Positions 1-8,289 of a DNA stretch of 13,271 bases are shown in pieces (within the stretch, counting starts at the first letter, position 1; every line of letters begins with the position of its first letter). Made by a program: the position numbers and the translations under genes. Origin of the DNA: Pelagophyceae sp. CCMP2097 (lineage: Eukaryota > Sar > Pelagophyceae). The notes beneath the pieces were generated by a model, which did no database searches, had not been told where the DNA came from, and saw nothing but the letters and a program-made list of their open reading frames with translations. The stretch lies in the NCBI GenBank assembly GCA_026770575.1, contig MU657201.1, positions 372,802 through 386,072 of the forward strand. The letters are read 5' to 3'.

Positions 1-276
1 GCCGTACAAAGGGCCGTACAAAGGGCCGTACAAAGTGCCGTAAAAAGGGCCGTACGAGGCTCAAATGGCCCCTCAGAGGGCACCGTGCTGGGATTGTCTC
101 TTCGGCGGGCCGGCACGGTGGACCCTCCAAAGGGTCCCTTCTCAAGGGGCCCCTTCTCCCGGATTGCCAACGGGGCCGCGCAGGGGCCGTCTCCAGTCCA
201 TCCCTTCTCAATGGTCCATATACAGAGGGCCCCTTCTCAAGGGTCCATCGAGGGACCGACCTTTTTGGCCGACGAG

Positions 277-400
277 GGACCGTGCAGGGCCGTATCGGAC
301 CGGCGTCGGACCGTGCAAGGCCGTATCGGACCGGCGTCGGACCGCGCAGGGCCGTATCGGACCGGCGTCGGACGGCGCAGGGGCCGTTTGTCGGACCGCA
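277..400. repeat. 31-nt tandem repeat, about 4 copies
   Basis: Copies start at 277, 308, 339 and 370, the last decaying. Each begins GGACCGTGCAGG or a one-base variant and contains CCGTATCGGACCGGCGTC. Confidence 0.9.
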
Positions 401-1690
401 GTCGGACCGTCGAATGCCGTAGAGTCTCGCACCGTCCAGGGGGCCGCCTGCTCTGCGTCCAAGGCATACATGTATTCCCCCGAGACCGCGGACGGGGCCG
501 TCGAAACTGCTCCGGTTGGCATTCCAAGACCGAGGCGCGGCCCGTCGGCCCGCAAAGCGGCCTCCGGAACGTTCCAACGGCCCTCTGCATCAAAGCGCAC
601 CGCATCATTCGGTCGCCGTCTGATGCGGCGTCTCCGTCTTTTGGCCGAGGAGACTGCGTATTTTGACGGTTTATTTTCGCGCAAGTTCGACATCCTCGAG
701 CCGGTTGCAGCTTGAGAAATCCTTGGAGAGGGACCGTCCTCAAAGGGGCCCGTAAAGGGGTCCGTACAGGGCATTCAAAGGGCCCGTAAAGGGGTCCGTA
801 CATTCAAAGGGACCGCCTCCTCCCTCGAAAGGGGCCGGACCTCTTCCGATTGGGCCGACCTCGACCGCCTTGGACCGCCTTTGAGGATGGGCCCTTTGGA
901 AAGGGCCCGTCGGGAAAGGGGCCGACGGGCGGCCCCTTCTTTACATACGGGCACCTCTTCCGGAGACGCCGCCGCAAAGACGTTGCGAGGGCCGCACCCG
1001 GGAACGCCCAGTCGGACCGCCTTGGGTCCGATTCATCGGTGCAGTGCCCGTCTGACGAACTCGAGCCCGTATACTTTCGTGCCGGAAAGGGGCCGCCTCA
1101 AAGGGGCATCCCAAGGGCATTCGAGGGACCGCCGCCGTCGCCCTTGCAAGCCGGGGGGCTTTGAGCGACAGCATCCAAAGGAGCCAAAGTCGGGTCCGGG
1201 ATCACAATGGCGCACCGCATCATAACGGTGCACCGCACCCTAAATTCGGTCCAGGGGCTTCGTCAAAGGCTTCGTCAAAGGATCCACGGGATCGAAATTC
1301 GGGGGATGCGACGGGGTGCGTCGATGCGTACTACCCTGTAACCGATCCTTCCGATCGCCGCGAGTGGCGCTTCAGACGAGCCAACCGACGTCTGGATTGA
1401 GAGTTTGAGCGTTTTGAACAGACAATTCCGTGAGGATGGGGCAACTTGGGACTCAGCGAGGCGTCCTCGACCACCCCCAAGAGGAGCGGAACAGCACGGA
1501 AACTGCAGTTGGCAGACCGTCCTTGGCGTTGTAAGCGAGACCCATTGTACGACGGCAGAGATGCGCTCTACGGACCGTCGCAGACCGCCGTCAGGACTCA
1601 TCTCGGGTTCCTCTCGGAGGCCGTCCAAGGAGACCGTATAGGGAACCGTCGTACAAGTCGGTCGGAAATGTGGTAGGATCCGTTTGAGAC

Positions 1691-1819
1691 GCGGGACAGG
1701 GAACGGAGCCGCGCGGGGCCGTCTCGGGGCCGCGCGGGACAGGGAACGGGGCCGCGCGGGGCCGTCTCGGGGCCGCGCGGGACAGGGAACGGGGAACGGG
1801 GCCGCGCGGGACAGGGACC
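1691..1819. repeat. 43-nt tandem repeat, three copies plus a shortened one
   Basis: Copies beginning GCGGGACAGGGA start at 1691, 1734 and 1777 (43 nt apart). A further start at 1806 is only 29 nt on. The inner words are GCGCGGGGCCGTCTCGGGGC. Confidence 0.9.
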
Positions 1820-2340
1820 GTTAAAGGGTCTGTCTACGGACCGTTTCAACTGTCGAAGACGGCATTCCAACGAATTCGCCGCCTACGGACCGTCTCGAGG
1901 CCGTTTTCGGGTCCATATTTGGGTCCGTTCGAGGGACCGTCCAAGGTCCGTCGAAAGGGGCCGTCTCGGCACCGTTTTCGGGTCCCTCGAGGGACCGCAC
2001 GGGCAACGAGACGGACCTTTGACGGGCAGTTGGAGGGGCCGGTGCGAATTGCAGTCCAAGGGGCAGTATTCATTGCCGCAACGTCGTGAGTCCGCAGAGG
2101 ACCGATCAGGGACCGCACCACGGGGGCCTTTTTCGGGTCCGGACATTGATTTTTTCTTCAGACCCGCCTTTGAGACCGCAGGGGCCGTCAGGACCGCAGA
2201 CGCCGTCGGGACCGACGGAAGACCGTCGCTTCGGGGCCTTTTTCGGACCGTCGAAAGGGACCGTCTCCGAGGGCCGTCTCCCGAACGTTTAGGGGCCTTG
2301 CCGCGTTGGGGCCGTCGCAAGGAGCCTGTCACAGGATCCT

Positions 2341-3123
2341 CGGGCCCACGTGCACTGTGAAACAACGAGACCGAGTTGGTCTTCGCAATACGCCGAAAAT
2401 ACAGGCTTCTTGAGCCTTTGGGGAACTCATAAACTCCTTTGCGGGTCCTTATCGAGATATTGTGGCGATTTGAGGACGGAGGATGGGGCGGAACTCTAGG
2501 ACGCGTTTTTGGATGATTACGCTCGCAGCCGCTCTGGAAGTCGGCGGCATGGCGTTGGCAACGCATGGGCCCATCTTCTTGGCTCTCTAGAGGCACGTAT
2601 CGGCTTTTTATACGAAGCACCCACACGGGAGTGCCGAGTCTCTTGATAAAATGTCAGAACGGTGTATACTCAAGGTTGATTCCGGCTAGAGGAGGCCCAT
2701 GGCTACCTCCTGCCGCAATTGAGTATACACCGCTCGACGATTTGACCAAGTTACGACCATAGCCGCCTTGGTGGTCTTGCAGGGGCGCGCAGTGCCCCTA
2801 GAGCAAATGTTTTGGGGCTGCGCAGAGACCAGACACGAGGCCATACGACCGAAATCAGTTCCATAGCTTCCACTGTCAGCGCAAGCAAGGCGTCCCAAGT
2901 CGCATATCTTTACGTGCGAGGTCAATGTATTTTCGGCTTATACGCATTAGGGAGTTGCACCTCCAATTCGAATCGGCTTTCCCGGAAATCCCCCCATTAG
3001 TATCAACCTTTTTCTGAACGTAATCTGCTCTATCGGAGCAACGGGCTTCTCCTTTTCTGAACATATTATATTTCCAAGCTCCCTGATTGGTCAGAAACGA
3101 TTCTAATTGGGGGTGGAACTTCC
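2341..3123. other. Non-repetitive lower-GC stretch without a supported gene
   Basis: Base composition drops relative to the flanks and the GGNCCGT words stop. Open frames are short (under about 90 codons outside the repeat boundary) and unrecognised. The only structure I see is the inverted repeat at 2660-2732. Confidence 0.5.
2660..2732. repeat. 73-bp stem-loop with 14-bp perfect arms
   Basis: The left arm 2660-2673 (CGGTGTATACTCAA) is exactly complementary to the right arm 2719-2732 (TTGAGTATACACCG). The loop contains a second, smaller pairing, AGGAGG with CCTCCT, around CCATGG. It could be a tiny fold-back element or a structured RNA. No target-site duplication is evident. Confidence 0.85.
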
Positions 3124-3819
3124 TAGAGAGCTTCAGCTCAAAGTGATGCCCTGCCGAAAGTGATACCCTCTCAAATAAAAACCCGTTAAAAACCCGTTGA
3201 TATACAGAGCTTGTCTGCGCTTGCAGTTATCTCCCCGTTCAACGGAACCACGTACAACTCTCAACTCGCGAGCCCCAAATCAAATTCGTACCGAGGTACG
3301 AATTTGGCCCGAGGGCGAGGCGCCCCAGCCGACTCCCGTCCCGAGGTCGATGGTGCGCAGTCAACGAGCCCATGCGCAGAAAAGCCCGTCGATTTTCCGC
3401 ATGGTGCGTCGACTCTCGCGGAATCGGCGTTTTGGGTACTTGCGTTCGTCCCCACCCGCGAATCGCCTTTCTCGGCCGGTTCCGGGCGCTTTTTGGATTG
3501 GCTGCGGACGCCTGCGCGCAGTTCCCGCACGTTGCCGGCGCGCGGCGGGTCCCGCAAGGGCCCGTCCCCCTCGCGCGCCTCGCGATGCCGCGTCGCTGCT
3601 GCCCAAGGGGGAGCCGCAACGCGGAACAAAGGGCCCTGCGGGGCGCGTCGATAAGGCCATTCAGCGCCTCGTTCCGACGGGAACTGGCCGATATCCTTGA
3701 CGCCTCCATAAGACAACGCCTCCAAAACATGAGTTCGAGAGGCTATGAGTTTGATCTTGTCCGATGGACACGAAAGGATGTGCATCCGAGAGGGACTCAC
3801 TTTGAGCTGAAGCTCCTTA
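3124..3819. mobile_element. Candidate non-autonomous inverted-repeat element, about 0.7 kb, TA ends
   Basis: A 19-bp perfect inverted repeat, GAGCTTCAGCTCAAAGTGA at 3128-3146 and its complement at 3797-3815, extends imperfectly outward to TA on both sides (3124-3125 and 3818-3819) and weakly inward. TA at both ends is what Tc1/mariner-type insertion leaves. The interior (about 650 bp) is too short for a transposase and I recognise no protein in it. Frames on both strands are open up to 179 codons but Arg-rich and overlapping. Interior sequence is GC-rich compared with the left flank and has a 26-bp palindrome. A MITE or deletion derivative is the best guess. Confidence 0.5.
3281..3306. repeat. 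26-bp near-perfect palindrome
   Basis: Arms CAAATTCGTACC (3281-3292) and GGTACGAATTTG (3295-3306) are exact complements with a 2-nt centre (GA). It lies inside the candidate mobile element. Confidence 0.9.
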
Positions 3820-3879
3820 TTGGGTGTGTTTCACAGTGATGTGGTCCTCTATCCTGATAGGTCCTTTCTCTGGTGACCG

Positions 3880-4140
3880 AGCAGGTCCGTCGAAGGGTCC
3901 ACACAAGGCCGTCTCGCTTGGAGTTGGGACCGCACACGGCCGTCTTCGGGGCCGTTGGAGTTGGGACCGCCAACGGGGCCTTTTCGAACGGCCGCCGCTG
4001 CGGGGCCGTTGAAGGACCGGCTCCAAGCCGTTTTGGGGTCCGTTGAAGAAGCCTTTGACAAGACATGGCAGTCTCCGGACCGTCAAAGGGCCGTTGGAGG
4101 GCTCTGCAGGGCCGTTGCAGGGCTCTGCAGGGCTCTGAAG
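3880..4140. repeat. Short GGNCCGT-word region and GGGCTCTGCA repeats
   Basis: The same words as in 1-2340 reappear in the same orientation (GGACCGTCAAAGGGCCGTTG and similar). They end in a run of GGGCTCTGCA / GGGCCGTTGCA units near 4098-4138. No gene is supported here. Confidence 0.7.
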
Positions 4141-4247
4141 GAAAAACACCGGCCCCGCGGGAGCCGCCCCGGCGCGCCGCCTCCCGAGCGCCGGCCCCGT
4201 CGAGCGCCGGCGCGGCCACGGGCCGGCGGTGCGCTTCTGGTCGTTTC

Positions 4248-4282
4248 GGGTTTTGGGCGTTTGGGGGTTTGGGCGTTTGGGG
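4248..4282 (+). other. G-rich tract with G-quadruplex potential
   Basis: Five G-runs of three or more (4248-4250, 4255-4257, 4263-4267, 4271-4273, 4279-4282) are separated by 3-5 nt loops of T and CGT, which fits the usual G3N1-7 pattern. It lies on the strand opposite the host gene, about 35 nt past the end of exon 4. Confidence 0.6.
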
Positions 4283-4314
4283 TGGCCCCCAACTGTCGTT
4301 TCGGGTTTCCAAAC

Positions 4315-4482
4315 GCCGGCGCGGGTCCTGGCGTGTGCGTGCGTAAAGGCCCAGGCCATTTGGCTCAGCCCCTGTGGCGTGAACCCCGCCAGCTTCCCGA
4401 GCGCCTCGGCCTCGACGGCGGCGTAGAGCGACGGGGCGTCGACTCGGAGCGTGGAAAAGGCCCAGGCGACGTTGACGAGACC
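4315..4482 (-). CDS. Exon 4: continuation of the 37-residue repeats
   Basis: The acceptor GATTTAG|GGT at 4483 opens directly into GLVNVAWAFSTLRVDAPSLY. This completes the unit begun by FNAQ at the end of exon 3. The next unit starts FTPQGLSQMAWAFTHAHA. Trp301 and Trp338 keep the 37-residue spacing with exon 3. An in-frame stop (TAG, part of the acceptor) precedes the exon, so this frame is only usable after splicing. The 3' end is uncertain: the repeat breaks down after THAHARTR. I used a GT at 4314-4313, but a CAG|GA at 4327 would be possible if the organism accepts GA donors, as dinoflagellates do. Downstream the frame runs into low-complexity CCCCAAACG sequence that does not look coding. 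Confidence 0.7.
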
Positions 4483-4608
4483 CTAAATCAAATCCTTTTA
4501 AAGGCCGAATCGGCTCCTGACGCAGAGCCGACCGGCCGGCGCATCGACGCCGACGGCGGCCTCGCACACGTCGCGTAAAAGACTCGCCATTTGGCCCTTT
4601 GGACTTGC

Positions 4609-4644
4609 CTCGCACCGGGACTCGCACCGGGACTCGCACCGGGG
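4609..4644. repeat. 12-nt tandem repeat, three copies
   Basis: CTCGCACCGGGA is repeated from 4609, 4621 and 4633, the last copy with GGGG. Confidence 0.9.
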
Positions 4645-4936
4645 CTGTGCGGAGTGCCTCGCAGGGGAGAGGCCTTTGCATCTGCTTCGAGGCCCGCCTC
4701 GAGTGACCCTTGCGGGGCGGGTCTTGCGAGGGGCTGCCTTGAAGCCCGAAAAGGGGCCGTTTTCGCGGACCGCAACCGGCGCAGGCCACGGAGAGGGGCC
4801 CTCGACTCTTGCCAAGGGCGCACGTCGAGAAGGGGAACGCCATTTGCAGCGCCCCTTCGGGCTTGCCCTTCAAAGGGGCCTTGTGAGAGGGGCCTTGGAG
4901 CGACGGCGCATTCGCCTTGGCCTCCGGGCTCTTCGA

Positions 4937-5005
4937 GGACCCGGACAAATCCTTTAAAAGGACCCGGACACATGCTTGAAAAGGACCCGGACACATCCTT
5001 GAAAA
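4937..5005. repeat. 23-nt tandem repeat, three copies
   Basis: Copies start at 4937, 4960 and 4983 with GGACCCGGACA and end in an A-run (CTTTAAAA or CTTGAAAA). Confidence 0.9.
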
Positions 5006-5738
5006 GCGCAGTCGCGAGGCCCAACGGCATCCCGCGCGGGTCCCTTTGGAACCCGCGACGCCCCGTCCGGCGCCGGGGACGCGTCGCCGGATACCGTCCC
5101 GGGGGAACTCTCCGGGAATCAGGAGTGCCCTTCTCAGAAATGCAGAGGTCAAATACAAGAGGTCCCCGCAGTCCAGCGTCCACATCGAGAGTGACAAGGT
5201 GCCCGTAAAACGGGGTCCCCTCCAACGGGGCCCCGTCGAACGTGGTCCCTGCGAAGAGGTCCCCGTGGCAAGGTCCCTGCGAGAAGAACCCTGGACGCAA
5301 GGTTTTTGTGACAAAAAATCGATGACAAGGACCCTGGACGCAAGGTCCCTGTGAGAAGAACCCCGTGACACGAGCCCTGCGAAGAGGTCCTCATGACAAG
5401 GTTCCTATGGCAAGGTCACTGCGACAAGAACCCTGCGACGAGGCCCCCGTGGCAAGAACCCCGTGGCGAAGTCCCCGTGGCAGTAACATTGCGAATAGGT
5501 TCCCGTGACGACGATCCCCGAGACGAGGTCCCCGTGGCAAGGTTACTGTGACAAGGCCCCCGCGACGAGGCCCCCGTGAGAAGGCCCCCGTGGCGAAGGT
5601 CCCTGTGGCAAGAACCCTGTGAGAAGAACCGTGTGACAAGGTCCTGAATGCCAGGTCCCTGCGACACGAACCTTGCCGAAAAGGCCCCGTGGCAAGAAGC
5701 CTGTGAATAGGCCCCGTGTCGAGGATACCCGTGACGAG

Positions 5739-5891
5739 GTCCCCGTGGCAAAGGTCCCCGAGACAAGGTCCACGTGGCAAGGTCTGTGCCACGAACCCTG
5801 AGACCCTGCGACAAGGTCCCCGTGGCAAGGTCCCCGAGACAAGGTCCACGTGGCAAGGTCTGTGCCACGAACCCTGCGACCCTGCGACAAG
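5739..5891. repeat. 77/76-nt tandem duplication within the minisatellite
   Basis: The block 5739-5815 is repeated at 5816-5891 with one single-base length difference and very few substitutions, and a third start begins at 5892. Shared sequence includes AAGGTCTGTGCCACGAACCC. Confidence 0.9.
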
Positions 5892-6091
5892 GTCCCCGTG
5901 GCAAGTCACTGCGGCAAGTCTCCCGTGGCAAGAACCACGTGACAACGTCCTCGTGGCGAGGTCCCCGTGGCGAGGTCCCTGTGGGGAGGCCCCCGTGGGG
6001 AGGCCCCCGTGACAACAGCCTCGTGAGAAGGTCCCTGAGACAAGGTCGCCGTGGCAAGGTCCCGGTTAAAAGGGCCCGTCACGTGGCCCTC

Positions 6092-6181
6092 GTGACAAGA
6101 ATCCTCGTGACAAGAATCCTCGTGACACGAATCCTCGTGACAAGAATCCTCGTGACAAGAATCCTCGTGACACGAATCCTG
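6092..6181. repeat. 15-nt tandem array with 45-nt higher order
   Basis: Six copies of GTGACAAGAATCCTC start at 6092, 6107, 6122, 6137, 6152 and 6167. Copies 3 and 6 share the variant GTGACACG, giving an A-A-B-A-A-B pattern, that is a 45-nt unit duplicated. Confidence 0.95.
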
Positions 6182-6560
6182 CGAGAGGAACCCCGTGGCA
6201 AGGTCCCTGCGACAAGGTCGCCGTGGCAAGGGCCCGCGAGAAGAACCCCGTATCGGCGTCTCCGCGACAAGGTCCCCGTGACGAGGCCCCAGCGACCAGA
6301 ACTCTGTGACCCTGCTTCAAGAACCCCTTTGGCAAGGTCTGACGAGGTCGCGGTGAGAGGGTCCATGCGACGAGGTCGCCGCGGCAAGATGTCCGCGGCA
6401 AGATGCCCGCGACAACGTCCCCGCGGCAAGAATCCGGTGAGACGAACCCCGGTGACTTGGGTCCATGTGACCCGGAGCCCCTTTGGCGACGTCCCCCGCT
6501 CAAGAACCCGGTGACAAGGTTCCTGTGGCACCCTTCCTACAGGGCCCCGTGACTTGGGTT

Positions 6561-6792
6561 GATGCGGCAAGGTTGATGAGACGAACTCTACCATGAGGGT
6601 TTCGCAACTCTGCGAATAGAGCCCCGTGCCCTGCGACGGCACCCTGTGCAACAAGGTGAGTCTCGCGCCCGCTCGCCGCATCGCAGCCCGCACGGCATCC
6701 CGTCAGCTCGCATGGGATGCCAACATGCCACTTTGGCGGCGCAGTATACGCCGACGGGGCGGCCGCAGAATAGAGGGCAACACTGCCTAAAT
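6561..6792. other. Non-repetitive spacer inside intron 3
   Basis: No gene or repeat is recognised. It contains a strong consensus-like plus-strand donor (AACAAG|GTGAGT near 6650-6660) without any supportable plus-strand exon. Confidence 0.4.
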
Positions 6793-7062
6793 ACACTGAT
6801 TTCCATAAGTCCGAAGACCAAAAGGCCTAAAGCAAAAGCCAAGGATTCAAGACCAAAGATGTCAAAATCTCAGCAAGACAGATCTTTAAAGATTTAATAA
6901 AATCCCAAAATTTTATGTGACGATTTATGCTCCAAAAATGGGAAATCGATTTGATTAAATCCTAAATGTCCGCCTTGTTGAGATTTCGACGCGCCTTTGG
7001 TTTTGGATCTTGGATTTGTGCTTTTGCTTTTGGCCTTTTGGTTTTGGACTTTGGGAATCAAG
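6793..7062. repeat. Long imperfect inverted repeat (fold-back), arms about 115-125 nt
   Basis: The left arm (about 6793-6908) and the reverse complement of the right arm (about 6935-7062) align over their whole length. Shared blocks include ACCAAAAGGCC, AAGCAAAAGC, AAATCTCA.CAAG and GATTTAAT.AAATC. The central loop is about 25-30 nt. The region is AT-richer than its surroundings. Small frames in the two arms read as similar Lys/Ser/Pro strings, as expected for an inverted duplication. It lies inside intron 3, just downstream of exon 3 in gene sense. Confidence 0.75.
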
Positions 7063-7173
7063 TGGCAACTGCTTGTGCGCGCTTTTCGTAGAAGGCCCTT
7101 TTGGGTTTGGGGTCCTTTGGTCTGAAAAGGCATGAGTTTCGAAAGTCATTTCTCAAAGGCGCGGCCTGGGGAC

Positions 7174-7633
7174 CTGTGCGTTGAACCCGTGCAGCGTACC
7201 CGGCGCCTCGCGCCCGACAGCGTCGAAGAGCATGGGCGCTGCGTGCCCCGCCGTCGCAAAGGCCCAGACGGTGTTGGAGACCTCCTGGGGCTTGAAAAGA
7301 TGCATCTTCTTCGAGGCGTGCGCTGCGACGGCGTCGAACAGCGCCGGCGCTGCAAGGCCGCATTTGGAAAAGGCCCAGACGAGATTAGAGAGCTCCTGCG
7401 GCTTGAAGCGGTCGACCTTTGCCGAAGCGGCGAGGGCCATGCCTCTGAACAATTTCGGGGCCGGAAACCCCGCCGTCGCAAAGGCCCACGCTGTGTTCGA
7501 AATCTCTTGCGGTCCGAAGGCCGCCAACTTCGCCGGCGCTTCCCGCGAGACGGCGGCCAGGACGCGCGGGCCCGACTGCGGAGCGAGCTTGGCGACGGCC
7601 CAGGCCGCGCTGGCGAGCTCGCGGCCTTGCCAC
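7174..7633 (-). CDS. Exon 3: core 37-residue WAF repeats
   Basis: This exon carries the clearest coding signal in the window. It holds one divergent unit (WQGRELASAAWAVAKLAP, Trp152) followed by three regular units beginning FGPQEISNTAWAFATAG, FKPQELSNLVWAFSKCG and FKPQEVSNTVWAFATAG. Each has a second helix of the PALFDAVAAHA type, and the exon ends in the first four residues of the next unit, FNAQ. Unit length is exactly 37 (Phe180, 217, 254, 291). The acceptor GCCTCAG|G at 7634 and the donor CACAG|GTCC at 7173 were chosen because both flanking exons continue the repeat in register. Read through the donor, the frame meets a stop after six residues, so splicing is needed to continue. The plus-strand frame over this interval is an antisense shadow. 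Confidence 0.85.
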
Positions 7634-7750
7634 CTGAGGCATTTGGGGCTACGAGAACCGGCGACTTGTCCGGGAATTTCAAAAGGTGCCTCTTCGAAAA
7701 TGCTCCAAAGGCAGGGCGGCCCCGCGATGCGCCGTGCCACCAAGGGTCCG

Positions 7751-7804
7751 CCCCGTTCAACCCGCGCGACGCGTTTGCCCCGTTCAACCCGCGCGACGCG
7801 TTTG
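7751..7804. repeat. 27-nt perfect tandem duplication
   Basis: 7751-7777 is repeated exactly at 7778-7804. The unit begins CCCCGTTCAACCCGCGCGAC. It lies in intron 2, about 120 nt from exon 3. Confidence 0.95.
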
Positions 7805-7955
7805 CTGCGGTTTCGCCTTGGCCGTCGTTGTCCCTTTGGACGCTCTTCCAAACCCGGCGCGGCACAAACCCCGGAAACACCGCCCCCGTCCGTCGCAACC
7901 CGGCGACTCTCGCAGAGGGCTCCAAAGAGGGGCACAAGGCCACCACCGGCATTTT

Positions 7956-8011
7956 CAAACCGGCAGTTTCAAACCGGCAGTTTCAAACCGGCAGTTTCAA
8001 ACCGGCAGTTT
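7956..8011. repeat. 14-nt tandem array, four perfect copies
   Basis: CAAACCGGCAGTTT is repeated at 7956, 7970, 7984 and 7998, followed by a decayed CAAAGCG. Confidence 0.95.
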
Positions 8012-8289
8012 CAAAGCGAGGCACCGTCCGAGGCAGCGCCGCCTTCGCCCTCTTGACCCGCGGGTCGCGTTGGACGGCTTTGTTCCAATGTGCCCCAACC
8101 CAGTTCCCGGGATATCAACCCTCTCCTCACAGCAAGTCAGCCTTCCAAGCCCAACAACCCGGTGGCACCGGCATCTTCGCAACCCGACGCGAAAACACCG
8201 CAGATGCTCCTGCCGTACAAGGACCGCCGAGCCGTCGAACCGGAGACGGGGCGAACTTTTCGAGAAGCGAACTTTTTAGAAACCCGTTA

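Larger units (their letters stand above)
1..2340. repeat. Dispersed GGNCCGT-word repeat region (left)
   Basis: The sequence is dominated by short words GGACCGT, GGGCCGT, GGGTCC and GGGGCC, mostly in the same orientation on the plus strand, with irregular spacing of about 10-40 nt. Two ordered arrays sit inside (31-nt at 277, 43-nt at 1691). Open frames of up to 216 codons exist on both strands here, but they are Arg/Pro/Gly-rich, mutually overlapping and unlike any family I recognise. I see no supportable gene. Stretches near 430-720 and 1330-1680 are less repetitive but also show no recognisable coding content. Confidence 0.7.
5170..6560. repeat. GTGGCAAGGTCC-type degenerate minisatellite, about 1.4 kb
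   Basis: The stretch is almost entirely built from the words GTGGCAAG, GTGACAAG, GCGACAAG, GGTCCC and AGAACCC in varying order, with a basic spacing near 15 nt (often 12-18). Several frames on both strands stay open (up to 246 codons on plus, 213 on minus), giving Arg/Gly/Ser/Cys/His-rich or Val/Thr/Arg-rich strings. The repeat drifts between frames and there is no unique favoured frame, so I do not call a gene. It lies inside intron 3. Confidence 0.9.
4483..7173 (-). other. Intron 3 (2691 nt), containing a minisatellite and a fold-back
   Basis: Bounded by donor CAG|GTCC and acceptor TTTAG|GGT, phase 0. The join keeps the 37-residue protein period exactly (Phe291 to Phe328, Trp264 to Trp301). 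The intron carries a minisatellite of about 1.4 kb (5170-6560), a long inverted repeat (6793-7062) and smaller 12-nt and 23-nt arrays. Confidence 0.7.

Noticed and set aside
65..803. Overlapping frames of 188-216 codons on both strands
   Set aside because: Arg/Pro/Gly-rich products of the GGNCCGT words and the 31-nt array. Four frames are open at once and none resembles a known family.
4498..4600. Minus-strand string MASLLRDVCEAAVGVDAPAG as an extra exon before exon 4
   Set aside because: It vaguely recalls a second helix, but the direct join of exon 3 to exon 4 already keeps the 37-residue register, so no extra piece is needed.
3797..5371. 524-codon minus-strand frame
   Set aside because: It crosses the exon 4 acceptor in a different frame from the WAF repeats and reads through low-complexity DNA. 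It is open only because stops are rare here.
5170..6560. CRISPR-like array
   Set aside because: Units are contiguous and degenerate, with no constant repeat separated by unique spacers, and the context is eukaryotic.
5391..6693. Long repeat-protein-like frames (SRGPCHGDL and VTRIL strings)
   Set aside because: They follow the minisatellite, exist on both strands and several frames, and the 76/77-nt duplication changes frame between copies.
6640..6897. Plus-strand consensus-like donor AACAAG|GTGAGT and an 83-codon frame
   Set aside because: No recognisable plus-strand exon precedes it, and the frame ends inside the fold-back arm. A chance donor is likelier.
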